Notes: generated by a model not told the origin, from the sequence alone. A DNA stretch of 64,000 nt from Azospirillum sp. OGB3 (GCF_014192915.1 NZ_JACHYN010000014.1:62001-126000), one strand, 5' to 3'. Shown: positions 1 through 7,371, numbered from the stretch's first letter. A program made the numbers and translations.

Positions 1-1
1 G

Positions 2-982
2 GGCAACGTGCCGGGCCTGCCGCTGTGGAGCCTGATTTCCGGCCTGCTGGTGAAGGCCGGTACTGTCGGCAAGCTGCCGAGCGCCGAGCCGCTGTTCGCC
101 GGCTGGTTCGCGCAGATCCTGGCGGAGATCGACCCGGAACTGGCCGGCTGCATCGCCATCGTCTGGTGGAAGGGCGGCGACGAAGCGGCGGAGCGGGCGT
201 GGCTGACCCGCGCCGACACCGTGGTCGCCTATGGCGGCAACGACGCGCTGGAGGCCATCCGGGCGCGGGTGCCGATCACCACGCGCTTCCTGCCCTACGG
301 GCACAAGATCAGCTTCGCCATGGTCGCCCGCTCCGCGCTCGACGCCGGGAAGGCGGGCGTGGTGGCGCGGCAGGCGGCCTACGACGTGGCGCGCTACGAC
401 CAGCAGGGCTGCTATTCGCCCCAAACCTTTTTCGTGGAGCGCGGCGGGCGGGTGTCGCCGCGCGAATTCGCTGGCTATCTGGCGCACGAGCTGGACGCCC
501 TTGGCAGCAAATTCCCGCGCCGCCCCCTGTCGATGGGCGAGGCGGGCAGCGTCGCGTCCTGGCGCAACGCGGAGGAGACGAAGGGCTTTGCCGACCCCGG
601 CCGCGCCCTGCTCGGCGATCCGGCGGGAAGCTGGGCGGTCGCCTACACCGACGCGGCGGACGGCCTGAGCCCTTGCGGGCTGAACCGCACGGTGACGGTG
701 GTGGCGGTGGACCGGCTGGCCGATGCGGTGCCGGGGCTGGCGCCCTACCGCGCCTTCCTCCAGACCGTGGGCATCGCCGCGGCACCGGAGGAGCTGTTCG
801 CGCTCGCCGGGGCGCTGGGGGCGGTCGGGGTCACGCGCCTCTGCGCGCTCGGCCGCATGACCGCGCCGGAGGCGGGCTGGCACCATGACGGGCGGTTCAA
901 CCTGCTGGACCTCGTCACCATGACCGAGATCGAAGGCTCGGCGGAACGGGCGGCGGACGCTTTCGCCCCCTACACGGATTGA
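2..982 (+). CDS. LuxC-type acyl-CoA reductase, 5' end outside window
   Basis: The visible 326 codons resemble the LuxC family, NADPH-dependent enzymes that reduce acyl-CoA or acyl-protein esters to aldehydes. The reading frame is already open at the first base and begins with GNVPG, a nucleotide-site motif of the aldehyde-dehydrogenase-like fold, so the gene starts upstream of the window. The likely acyl-accepting cysteine is in QGCYSPQ (codon 410-412), the motif around the catalytic Cys of LuxC. Its TGA is 11 bases before the ATG of an ABC transporter ATPase, so the two are probably co-transcribed. No luciferase genes are visible, so a bioluminescence role is unlikely. The substrate is unknown. 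Confidence 0.8.
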   Translation, partial: GNVPGLPLWSLISGLLVKAGTVGKLPSAEPLFAGWFAQILAEIDPELAGCIAIVWWKGGDEAAERAWLTRADTVVAYGGNDALEAIRARVPITTRFLPYGHKISFAMVARSALDAGKAGVVARQAAYDVARYDQQGCYSPQTFFVERGGRVSPREFAGYLAHELDALGSKFPRRPLSMGEAGSVASWRNAEETKGFADPGRALLGDPAGSWAVAYTDAADGLSPCGLNRTVTVVAVDRLADAVPGLAPYRAFLQTVGIAAAPEELFALAGALGAVGVTRLCALGRMTAPEAGWHHDGRFNLLDLVTMTEIEGSAERAADAFAPYTD

Positions 983-993
983 GGCGCCCGGCT

Positions 994-1764
994 ATGAGCT
1001 TCGTCAGCATCGAACAGGCCGGCTACGGCGTCCCGAGCGGCGCCACCATCCTGGACCGCATCGACTGGACCATCGAGGAGGGCGAGTTCCACGCGCTGGT
1101 CGGGCGCAGCGGCTGCGGCAAGACGACCCTGCTGAAGCTGGTCGCAGGCCTGCTCGCCCCCTCCACCGGAACCGTCCGCATCCAGGGGGAGCCGGTGCGG
1201 GGGCCGGGCGCCCAGGTCGGCTTCGTCTTCCAGGCGCCGACGCTGCTGGACTGGCGGACGGTGCTCGACAACCTGCTGCTTCCCGTCTCGCTGACGCGCC
1301 GCCCGCAGCCGGCGGACCGCCGCAAGGCGGAGGAGCTGCTTGACCTCGTCGGGCTGTCCGGCCTCGAAGGGCGCTACCCCAGCCAACTGTCGGGCGGGCA
1401 GCAGAGCCGCGTCGCGCTGGCCCGCGCGCTGGTCACCGAGCCGCCGCTGCTCCTGCTCGACGAGCCCTTCGCCGCGCTCGACGCCATCACGCGGGAGGAG
1501 TTGCAGAACGACCTGCTGAAGCTCTGCGCCCGGCACCGCACCACCGTCCTGTTCGTCACCCACGACATCGCGGAGGCGGTCTATCTGGCCGACCGGGTGG
1601 CGGTGATGGAGGGCGGGCGCCTGCGCCACGCCTTGCCGGTGCCGCTGGCCCGCCCGCGCGGGCGCGACGTCCGCTACAGCCCGCGCTTCAACGCCCTGTG
1701 CCTGGAGCTTCGCCGCGTCATGGACGGCGCGGACTCCGGCGTGGCGCTGGAGCGCGCGTCGTGA
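994..1764 (+). CDS. NitT/TauT-type ABC importer, ATP-binding protein
   Basis: This is the cytoplasmic ATPase of a nitrate/sulfonate/taurine-family importer, 256 residues. It has Walker A GRSGCGKTT near residue 37, the Q-loop in FVFQAP, the signature LSGGQQSR, Walker B LLLLDEP and the switch His in VTHD. The ATG at 994 is preferred over the TTG at 979 because GAGGCG lies just before it and the TTG overlaps the upstream gene. Its stop overlaps the start of the permease gene (TGATG), which indicates translational coupling. With the permease and binding protein it forms a complete importer. The family also carries pyrimidines, aromatics and alkanesulfonates, so the cargo cannot be told from sequence. 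Confidence 0.9.
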   Translation: MSFVSIEQAGYGVPSGATILDRIDWTIEEGEFHALVGRSGCGKTTLLKLVAGLLAPSTGTVRIQGEPVRGPGAQVGFVFQAPTLLDWRTVLDNLLLPVSLTRRPQPADRRKAEELLDLVGLSGLEGRYPSQLSGGQQSRVALARALVTEPPLLLLDEPFAALDAITREELQNDLLKLCARHRTTVLFVTHDIAEAVYLADRVAVMEGGRLRHALPVPLARPRGRDVRYSPRFNALCLELRRVMDGADSGVALERAS

Positions 1765-2510
1765 TGGTGCGCGCCGCCTCGGCCCTGCTGCTCGTCCTGT
1801 TCCTGGCGGGGTGGGAGGTCTATTGCCGGGTGGCGGGGGTGTCCGCGCTGGTCGTGCCCCTGCCCTCGGCGGTGCTGCGCACGCTGTGGGACGGGCTGGC
1901 CGGCGGCTATCTGCTGCCGCATCTCTGGGTCACCACGGCGGAGATGGCGATGGGCCTCGCCGTCGGCTGCACCGTCGGCTTCCTCGCCGGGGTGCTGCTG
2001 GCCGAGGTGCCGGTGCTGCGCCGCCTCTTCTACCCTTACATTCTCGCCAGCCAGGTGGTGCCGAAGCTGGCGCTGGGGCCGCTGTTCATCGTCTGGTTCG
2101 GCTTCGGCATGACCTCCACCGTCGTCATCACGGCGCTGATCTGCTTCTTCCCGCTTTTGGAAAACACCATGACCGGCCTCCAGCAGGTCGATCCCAACAA
2201 GCGGGAGCTGTTCCGGATGCTGCGGGCGACGCGCCTGCAAACCCTGCTGCGCCTCAAGATTCCCTCCGGCCTGCCGGTGATCCTGGCGGGCCTGCGCGTC
2301 GCCGTGGTGCTGGCGCTGGTCGGCGCCGTCGTCGGCGAGTTCATCGGGGGCCGGCAGGGGCTGGGCGCCTCGATCATCGCGGCGCAGGGGATGATGGATT
2401 CGACCATGATGTTCGCCCTGTTCATCGTCATCACGGTGCTGGGCATGATCGTTTATCAGGCCGCCGCCGGGCTTGAGCGGTGGCTGCTGCGCCGTCCGTG
2501 GAAAGGATAA
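1764..2510 (+). CDS. NitT/TauT-type ABC importer, permease
   Basis: This is an inner-membrane permease of the SsuC/TauC type, 248 residues, with about six hydrophobic segments; the first covers residues 6-22. The EAA-loop region that contacts the ATPase is near ELFRMLRATRLQTLLRLKIP. The ATG at 1764 overlaps the upstream stop. The open frame extends further upstream, but that would put about 66 bases inside the ATPase gene. A binding-protein gene follows after 7 bases with its own Shine-Dalgarno sequence. Confidence 0.9.
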   Translation: MVRAASALLLVLFLAGWEVYCRVAGVSALVVPLPSAVLRTLWDGLAGGYLLPHLWVTTAEMAMGLAVGCTVGFLAGVLLAEVPVLRRLFYPYILASQVVPKLALGPLFIVWFGFGMTSTVVITALICFFPLLENTMTGLQQVDPNKRELFRMLRATRLQTLLRLKIPSGLPVILAGLRVAVVLALVGAVVGEFIGGRQGLGASIIAAQGMMDSTMMFALFIVITVLGMIVYQAAAGLERWLLRRPWKG

Positions 2511-2517
2511 TCACACG

Positions 2518-3495
2518 ATGTTCGGGTTCCTGCGCACTTTGGGTGCCGTCGCCGTTTCCGCCTTCCTGTTGTCCTCCCCCGCGCTGGCGCTCGACAAGGT
2601 GACCGTGGCGGGCTGGAGCCAGCCGATCAGCGAGATCACCAACCTGCTGGCCGAGCCGGACAAGGGCTTCTTCAAGGCCAAGGGGATCGATCTCGGCTAT
2701 GTGCCGGGAACCGGCGGCGGCTCGGCCATCCAGAACATGCTGACCGGTCAGGCCGACGTGGCCTTCACCGACCCGGCCTCCTTCTACCTCGCCCTCGACA
2801 AGGGCGAGAAGCTGATCGCCATCTACAACATCTACCCGCAGAACGTCTTCAACGTGGTGTCGCCGAAGGAGCGCAACATCACCAAGCCCGAAGACCTCAA
2901 GGGCAAGCGCATCGGCGTCTACAGCCTGTCCAGCGGCACCCGCCAGAACCTCCAGGTGCTTCTGCATCAGGTGGGGCTGAGCGAGAAGGACGTGACCATC
3001 GAGGTGACCGGCCTCCTGAACTTCGCCCCCGTGATCCAGGGACAGGTCGACGCCACCGCGGCGACCGACACCGGCCTCCATGTCGGGATGCAGAAGGGGC
3101 TGAAGGACATCAACGTCATCGAGGTCAAGGACACGCTGAACCTGCCCAGCGACATCTTCGTGGTGACGGAGGAGACCTACCGCACGAAGAAGGACGTGCT
3201 GAAGCGCTTCCTCGCCGCCTACCGCGACAGCGCCGCCTGGATGATCGCCGAGCCGGAGGAGGCCGCCCGCCTCGCCGTGACCCGCGCCATCAACGGTCGC
3301 GACGAGGCCACCAACCTCGCCATCATCAAGTTGCGCAACGCCTCCAGCGTGTCGGAGACGACCAAGGCCAAGGGCCTCGGCCACTTCGATCCGGCGCTGA
3401 TGCAGAAGGGCGCCGACACCTTCAAACAGCTCGGCCTGATCGCGGCGGACCTCGACATGGGCACGCTGGTCCGGTCCGACCTGATCCCCGAATAA
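2518..3495 (+). CDS. ABC importer periplasmic substrate-binding protein
   Basis: A 325-residue NMT1/SsuA-like binding protein. The N-terminus (MFGFLRTLGAVAVSAFLL) is a Sec signal peptide with likely cleavage after ALA near residue 24. The mature part starts with DKVTVAGW and contains the phosphate/oxyanion-type loop GTGGGSAIQNML typical of this superfamily. AAAGGA lies 10 bases before the ATG. It should capture the ligand in the periplasm and deliver it to the permease encoded just upstream. The ligand is not predictable. Co-location with an acyl-CoA reductase and an SDR suggests an organic acid or aldehyde-related molecule, which is inference only. Confidence 0.9.
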   Translation: MFGFLRTLGAVAVSAFLLSSPALALDKVTVAGWSQPISEITNLLAEPDKGFFKAKGIDLGYVPGTGGGSAIQNMLTGQADVAFTDPASFYLALDKGEKLIAIYNIYPQNVFNVVSPKERNITKPEDLKGKRIGVYSLSSGTRQNLQVLLHQVGLSEKDVTIEVTGLLNFAPVIQGQVDATAATDTGLHVGMQKGLKDINVIEVKDTLNLPSDIFVVTEETYRTKKDVLKRFLAAYRDSAAWMIAEPEEAARLAVTRAINGRDEATNLAIIKLRNASSVSETTKAKGLGHFDPALMQKGADTFKQLGLIAADLDMGTLVRSDLIPE

Positions 3496-3508
3496 GGCGC
3501 GCCGGGCC

Positions 3509-4276
3509 ATGGATTTCCGCGACAAGACCGTCCTCGTCACCGGCGCCAGCCGCGGCATCGGCGCCGCCATCGCCAAGGCCTTCGCGGCGGAGGGGGCGGC
3601 GGTCGCCGTCAACTACCTCAGCAACGCGGAGGCCGCCGAGGCGGTGGCGATGGCTTGCCGCGCGGCGGGCGGCGACGCCTGGGCGGTGCAGGCCGACGTG
3701 ACCGACGCCGAGGCGGTCAACCGCATGGTCGAGCGCACGGCGGAGGAGTTCGGCAAGATCGACGTGGTGGTCAACAACGCCTTCCGCCCCTACGCCTTCG
3801 ACCCGGAGAAGCGCAAGCTGTTCTGGGACACCGACTGGGCGGACTACCGGGGGCAGGTGGACGGGGCGCTGCTCGGCACCTACAACGTCTGCCGCGCGGT
3901 GTTGCCGGTGATTCGGCGGCGGCCCGGCGGCAGCATCGTGAACATGGCGACCGACCTCGTCGCCCGGCCCACCGTGCCCTACCACGACTACACGACGGCC
4001 AAGGCGGCGCTGGTCGGCTTCAGCCGCAATCTGGCGGTGGAGCTGGGGCCGCTGGGCATCCGCGTCAACTGCGTGGCGCCGGGGCTGGTCTACCCCACCG
4101 ACGCCAGCCGGACGACGAAGGAGGACGTGAAGGACGCCATCGTCGCCCAGACCCCGCTGCGCCGCATCGCCACGCCGGAGGACGTGACCGGTCCGGTGCT
4201 GTTCCTGGCGTCCAGCTGGAGCCGGTACATGACGGGGCAGGTGCTGTATGTGGACGGGGGGTTGGTGATGGGGTGA
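3509..4276 (+). CDS. short-chain dehydrogenase/reductase (FabG-like)
   Basis: A 255-residue classical SDR that should use NAD(P)(H) to reduce a ketone or oxidise an alcohol. The cofactor motif TGASRGIG is at residues 11-18, NNA is present, and the catalytic YTTAK gives Tyr161 and Lys165. The usual catalytic Ser is Thr148 in NMATD, which is uncommon, though a hydroxyl is retained. The C-terminal VDGG motif is present. It begins 13 bases after the binding-protein gene and ends the operon. FabG is its closest general match, but the context does not support a role in fatty-acid synthesis. It may reduce or oxidise the product of the LuxC-like enzyme. Confidence 0.85.
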   Translation: MDFRDKTVLVTGASRGIGAAIAKAFAAEGAAVAVNYLSNAEAAEAVAMACRAAGGDAWAVQADVTDAEAVNRMVERTAEEFGKIDVVVNNAFRPYAFDPEKRKLFWDTDWADYRGQVDGALLGTYNVCRAVLPVIRRRPGGSIVNMATDLVARPTVPYHDYTTAKAALVGFSRNLAVELGPLGIRVNCVAPGLVYPTDASRTTKEDVKDAIVAQTPLRRIATPEDVTGPVLFLASSWSRYMTGQVLYVDGGLVMG

Positions 4277-4284
4277 GCGCTGGC

Positions 4285-4386
4285 GTGGTTGCCCCCCTCC
4301 CGACCTCCCCCCGCTTCGCAGGGGGAGGAGCTTAGCCCTCCCCTGCGTTAGCGGGGGAGGGTTGGGTGGGGGCCCGTCGCAACCAC
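4285..4386. repeat. GC-rich palindromic intergenic repeat, copy 1
   Basis: About 100 bp made of nested inverted repeats. The outer arms GTGGTTGC (4285-4292) and GCAACCAC (4379-4386) are perfect complements. Inside are CCCCC/GGGGG arms and two facing copies of a CCCTCCCC-TGCG-GGGGAGGG-like hairpin. A related element lies at 40705-40823. It sits between the convergent SDR and DUF6494 genes, where it could also end transcription. Its GC content and symmetry resemble dispersed bacterial REP/MITE-like elements. No transposase is nearby. Confidence 0.7.
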
Positions 4387-4394
4387 TTCCCCCG

Positions 4395-4601
4395 CTACTC
4401 CAACGCGATCTCCCCCTTGATCTCATGCTCCAGCCCGATACCCTCGACGGTCAGCACGACGCGGGCCTGGAGCGTCTCGTTGCCCTTCAGCTTCCCGGAC
4501 TCGATCGCTTCGGTCACGGCGCGCTCGATCTCGCGCTGCGAGGTGACGCCGACGACCTTCAGGTACTTCCGGATGCCCATGTTGAAGGTGTCGTGGTCCA
4601 T
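4395..4601 (-). CDS. DUF6494 family small protein
   Basis: A 68-residue protein beginning MDHDTFNMGIRKYLK, which matches my memory of the DUF6494 family of small soluble alphaproteobacterial proteins with no known function. The ATG at 4601 is chosen over an upstream in-frame start because GGGAGGAG lies just before it. It is the last gene of a leftward cluster of haem proteins, 64 bases downstream of the dihaem cytochrome gene, and may be co-transcribed with it. The charged region around SQREIERAVTEAIESGKLKG suggests a helical, nucleic-acid- or protein-binding shape, which is inference. Confidence 0.75.
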   Translation of the reverse strand: MDHDTFNMGIRKYLKVVGVTSQREIERAVTEAIESGKLKGNETLQARVVLTVEGIGLEHEIKGEIALE

Positions 4602-4665
4602 GATGCTCCTCCCTCTCTGATCGCTCCCGAAGACAACCGTCGCGGCAACGCTTTGTCCCGCCCCA

Positions 4666-5097
4666 TCAGTCGTCGTCGTACAGGCCACGGGCGGCGTCGC
4701 GGTGGCAGGCCTCGCAGTTGGCTTTGGACAGCACGTCCTTGCGCAGCCAGACCTCCGGGCGGAAGCGGTGCTCGCGCAGCCACCAGCGCTGTTCGGTGAT
4801 CCGCAATAGCGTCGGGTCGCCGCGCCCGGCCGCGTTGCCGGTCAGATAGGCGCGGATCTCCGCTGCCGGACCGGGCGGCAGGCTGGCCTTCTCGCCGAAA
4901 TGATCGTCCAGCCCGTCCATGATGCGGGTCCAGCTTCCCGCCGGCAGCAGGCCGGGCTGGAAGGCCATGTGGCATTCCCCGCATTCCTTGCGGGTGGCGT
5001 CGTTGGTCACCGGCGGGACGCGCTCGAATTCATTCGCGGAAACGGCGGCGCCGGACAGCAGCAGGAGAACGGTCGCGGCGGCGAGGCGGCGGGGCAT
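4666..5097 (-). CDS. dihaem cytochrome c (DHC type)
   Basis: A 143-residue periplasmic cytochrome. It has a Sec signal peptide (residues 1-21) and two haem-binding motifs, CGECH (Cys39, Cys42, His43) and CEACH (Cys128, Cys131, His132). Length, spacing and the motif near LREHRFRPEVWLRKDV fit the DHC family first studied in Rhodobacter. There DHC passes electrons to SHP, an oxygen-binding class I cytochrome. The ATG at 5097 is preferred because GAGGAG precedes it; a second ATG at 5112 overlaps the upstream stop codon. The SHP-like and cytochrome b561 genes lie directly upstream, so the three likely form one electron chain. Confidence 0.88.
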   Translation of the reverse strand: MPRRLAAATVLLLLSGAAVSANEFERVPPVTNDATRKECGECHMAFQPGLLPAGSWTRIMDGLDDHFGEKASLPPGPAAEIRAYLTGNAAGRGDPTLLRITEQRWWLREHRFRPEVWLRKDVLSKANCEACHRDAARGLYDDD

Positions 5098-5108
5098 GGC
5101 GGGGCTCC

Positions 5109-5531
5109 TCATTGGCCGGCGAGGTAGGTGATGAAGTCGCCCTTCTCCTGCGCCGTGCAGGCGCGGCCGAGGACGTTGGGGCAATCGCGGTCGAAGCGCT
5201 TTTCCACCTCCGCGGGGTCGGTGAAGCGCTTGGGGTTGGCGGAGACGGCCATCGGCTCGATCCCGCGGCCGGTCCGCTGGTGGCGGCCCTGGGCGGCGGG
5301 ATCGGGGGTGTGGCAGGCGGCGCAGGCGTTGGTCTCCGGCTTGCCGCCGCTGTGCGGGCCAAGATAAAGGGCGCGCCCGCGCTCGGCGGAGAAGCCGGCG
5401 AAGGCGGGCGACTGGGCTTTCGCCTGGGCGGCGTAGCCGTCGAGCAGGGCGGTGCGCGCCGGGTTCGCGGTGGCGGCGATGGCCCCGCCCACGGCGAAGA
5501 CGGCCAGCGTCGGAAGAAGGAAGCGGATCAT
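5109..5531 (-). CDS. SHP-like monohaem cytochrome c (DUF1924)
   Basis: A 140-residue exported cytochrome with a signal peptide (about residues 1-20) and one haem motif CAACH (Cys70, Cys73, His74). The segment SANPKRFTD supplies Asn99, which by comparison with sphaeroides haem protein (SHP) could be the unusual sixth haem ligand that lets SHP bind oxygen. Cys117 and Cys125 could form the conserved disulfide. SHP proteins reduce oxygen or bind NO in vitro; the physiological job is unsettled. The start codon overlaps the stop of the cytochrome b561 gene (ATGA) and the dihaem gene starts 11 bases downstream. Confidence 0.85.
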   Translation of the reverse strand: MIRFLLPTLAVFAVGGAIAATANPARTALLDGYAAQAKAQSPAFAGFSAERGRALYLGPHSGGKPETNACAACHTPDPAAQGRHQRTGRGIEPMAVSANPKRFTDPAEVEKRFDRDCPNVLGRACTAQEKGDFITYLAGQ

Positions 5532-6067
5532 GGGGCGATGACCTCGTGGCGGGTGTGGGAGCGGGCGCGCCAGCCGGCGGCTTTCTTCAGGCCGAGCAGC
5601 GCCAAGACCAGGGCGACATGGGCCAGCACGACGGGCAGGGAGGCCTCGCCCAGCGCCTCGTGCAGCTTCTCGAACGGGACGACGAAGTCGGCGACCGCTC
5701 CGCTGAGCGCGGCGGCGCCGACCACGGCCAGCAGCGCCAGCGCCATCCAGGCGAGCAGGGGGCTGCGCTGCCCCCAGGCCCGCGCCTCGCCCATGGCGGC
5801 GCGGCGCAGCCAGTCCAGCGTGGCGGCACGGGACGGGCGGGGCAGGCGCAGCGGCCCCACCGGCGTCAGCACCCCAGCCAGCAGCCGCACCGCCAGAGCG
5901 GCCAGCGCCGTGTAGCCGGCGAACTGATGCATGGCGTAGGTGTCCTCGTCCCCGGTCAGGTAGGCGACGATGAAGGCGCCCGACAGCGCGGCGTGAAAGG
6001 CGAACAGGAACAGCAGCCGCCCCGGTGTGCGGCGCGGCTTCGCGGGGCGGGGGTCAGTCGACGTCAT
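5528..6067 (-). CDS. cytochrome b561-type membrane protein
   Basis: A 179-residue protein with four hydrophobic helices and histidines placed to hold two b-type haems (FAFHAAL near residue 25, YAMHQFAGY near 47, EKLHEAL near 137, LAHVALVL near 150). It should move electrons from quinol across the inner membrane to periplasmic cytochromes, here the SHP/DHC pair encoded downstream with a 4-base overlap. Its own ATG at 6067 lies inside the end of a 52-54 codon ORF, so the whole set is tightly coupled. The exact substrate is not shown by the sequence. Confidence 0.87.
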   Translation of the reverse strand: MTSTDPRPAKPRRTPGRLLFLFAFHAALSGAFIVAYLTGDEDTYAMHQFAGYTALAALAVRLLAGVLTPVGPLRLPRPSRAATLDWLRRAAMGEARAWGQRSPLLAWMALALLAVVGAAALSGAVADFVVPFEKLHEALGEASLPVVLAHVALVLALLGLKKAAGWRARSHTRHEVIAP

Positions 6068-6212
6068 GATCGCCCCCCGCGATGGCGGCGGCCAGCGTCC
6101 AGGCGGTGCGGGTCATGCCGCCCCCGCCGGAGGCCATGGACTGGAAGGCGAAGGCCGCCACGGCGATGACGAGCGTCGCGGCGGCGGTGTGGGTCAGTAT
6201 TCTGCGGATCAT
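6054..6212 (-). CDS. small single-pass membrane protein, first gene of SHP operon
   Basis: A 52-codon ORF (54 if the ATG at 6218 is used) ending inside the cytochrome b561 start region with a 14-base overlap. It encodes one hydrophobic helix (LTHTAAATLVIAVAAFAF), a Gly-rich hinge and a second weakly hydrophobic stretch ending GGDHDVD. CTGGAG sits 6 bases before the second ATG, so 6212 is the better start. I do not recognise the family. Its place as leader of a membrane-cytochrome operon suggests a small subunit or a translational leader. Confidence rests on the Shine-Dalgarno sequence, frame overlap and helix. Confidence 0.55.
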   Translation of the reverse strand: MIRRILTHTAAATLVIAVAAFAFQSMASGGGGMTRTAWTLAAAIAGGDHDVD

Positions 6213-6262
6213 CGACATCTCCAGAGCATCCGTTCGTTGCCGCGGAGACTGCGCCGTTCCCG

Positions 6263-6301
6263 CTGAACGCAGCCTGAGCGGTTCGTTCAGGTGCCGTTCA
6301 G
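6263..6301. promoter_or_regulatory. four-box symmetric operator between divergent operons
   Basis: The sequence reads CTGAACG-N4-CTGAGCG-N3-CGTTCAG-N4-CGTTCAG: two direct-repeat pairs with an 11-bp period, arranged as mirror images. Eleven-bp-spaced heptamers are the usual site for OmpR/PhoB-family dimers. The right pair ends 12 bases before a TAACTG -10-like element (6314-6319), so it would overlap the -35 zone of the PepSY-regulator promoter. The left pair faces the SHP/cytochrome operon. The natural ligand is the response regulator encoded at 6712. Confidence 0.65.
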
Positions 6302-6349
6302 CCCGCTTTGTGCTAACTGGGAACGTCCTTTCGCCCGCCGGTTCCGACC

Positions 6350-6706
6350 ATGAACGCCGTCCGCACCGTCCTGCTGTCCCTCGTCCTCCTCGCCGCTGCC
6401 CTCCCTGGCGCCACTCTGCCGGCGGCGGCCGATGACGACCGCGACCATGAGCGGGCGCGTGAGGCGTTCCGCTCGGGCCGGGCGATGCCGCTGGAGGCCA
6501 TCCTGGCGCGCGCGCAGGCCGATTTCCCCGGCGACATCCTGGACGTCGAGTTCGAGGACGAGGACGGGCAGATCGTCTACGAGATCAAGACCATCACCGC
6601 CGAAGGCCGGGTCCTGAAGCTGAAATACGACGCCGCCACCGGCGACCTGCTGCGGGTGCGCGGGCGCAACGGGAAGGGCGAGGGCGGCCATCATGGGAAG
6701 AGGTGA
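6350..6706 (+). CDS. PepSY domain periplasmic protein
   Basis: A 118-residue exported protein with a Sec signal peptide (residues 1-27, AAA/D junction) followed by one PepSY-like unit (LEAILARAQADFPGDILDVEFEDEDGQIVYEIKTITAEGRVLKLKYDAATG region). PepSY proteins of this size often sit next to two-component systems and act as periplasmic sensors or modulators. The C-terminus is basic and His-rich (GGHHGKR). Its TGA overlaps a possible GTG start of the response regulator, so the three genes form one operon. The signal it senses is unknown; a metal or redox cue is possible given the haem operon and ChrA neighbour. Confidence 0.82.
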   Translation: MNAVRTVLLSLVLLAAALPGATLPAAADDDRDHERAREAFRSGRAMPLEAILARAQADFPGDILDVEFEDEDGQIVYEIKTITAEGRVLKLKYDAATGDLLRVRGRNGKGEGGHHGKR

Positions 6707-6711
6707 GCGTC

Positions 6712-7371
6712 ATGCGCCTGCTCGTCGTCGAGGATGATCCGGCGCTCGCCCAGCAGCTCGCCGAGCGGCTGGAGGGCGAGGGCTACGCCGTGGACCGCGC
6801 CGCCGACGGCGAGGAGGGGCAGTTCCTCGGCGAGACGGAGCCCTACGACGCCATCGTGCTCGACCTCGGCCTGCCGCGGGTGGACGGGCTGACGGTGCTG
6901 CGCTCCTGGCGCGCGGGTGGGATCGCCACGCCGGTCATCATCCTGACCGCCCGCGGCGCCTGGACGGAGAAGGTCCAGGGCATCGACGCCGGGGCCGACG
7001 ACTATCTGGCCAAGCCCTTCAGCATGGAGGAGCTGCTGGCCCGCATCCGCGCGCTGATCCGCCGTTCCAAGGGGCACGCCTCGGCGGAGATCGCCTGCGG
7101 CGGGGTGGTGCTGGACACCCGCTCGGGCCGGGTCACGCTTGACGGGCAGACGGTGGATCTGACCGGGCACGAGTTCCGCGTGCTCGATTACCTGATGCAC
7201 CGCAAGGGGCAGCTCGTCTCGCGCACGGAGCTGACCGAACACATCTACGCCCAGGATTTCAACCGCGATTCCAACACCATCGAGGTCTTCGTCGGCCGCC
7301 TGCGCCGCAAGCTGGGCGCCGACCTGATCAAGACCGTGCGGGGGCTCGGTTACAAGCTGGAGGCGCCGTGA
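6712..7371 (+). CDS. OmpR/PhoP-family response regulator
   Basis: A 219-residue regulator. The receiver domain (1-115) has the acidic pocket Glu7/Asp8/Asp9, the phospho-acceptor Asp51 in LDLGLP, Thr in LTAR and Lys in AKPF. The winged-helix DNA-binding domain (about 125-219) ends GLGYKLEAP. The ATG at 6712 is preferred to a GTG at 6703 because AGAGGTGA is well placed before it. The histidine kinase gene overlaps its stop. It probably binds the 11-bp-spaced repeats at 6263-6301 and so controls its own operon and the divergent cytochrome operon, which is inference from position and repeat spacing. Confidence 0.92.
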   Translation: MRLLVVEDDPALAQQLAERLEGEGYAVDRAADGEEGQFLGETEPYDAIVLDLGLPRVDGLTVLRSWRAGGIATPVIILTARGAWTEKVQGIDAGADDYLAKPFSMEELLARIRALIRRSKGHASAEIACGGVVLDTRSGRVTLDGQTVDLTGHEFRVLDYLMHRKGQLVSRTELTEHIYAQDFNRDSNTIEVFVGRLRRKLGADLIKTVRGLGYKLEAP

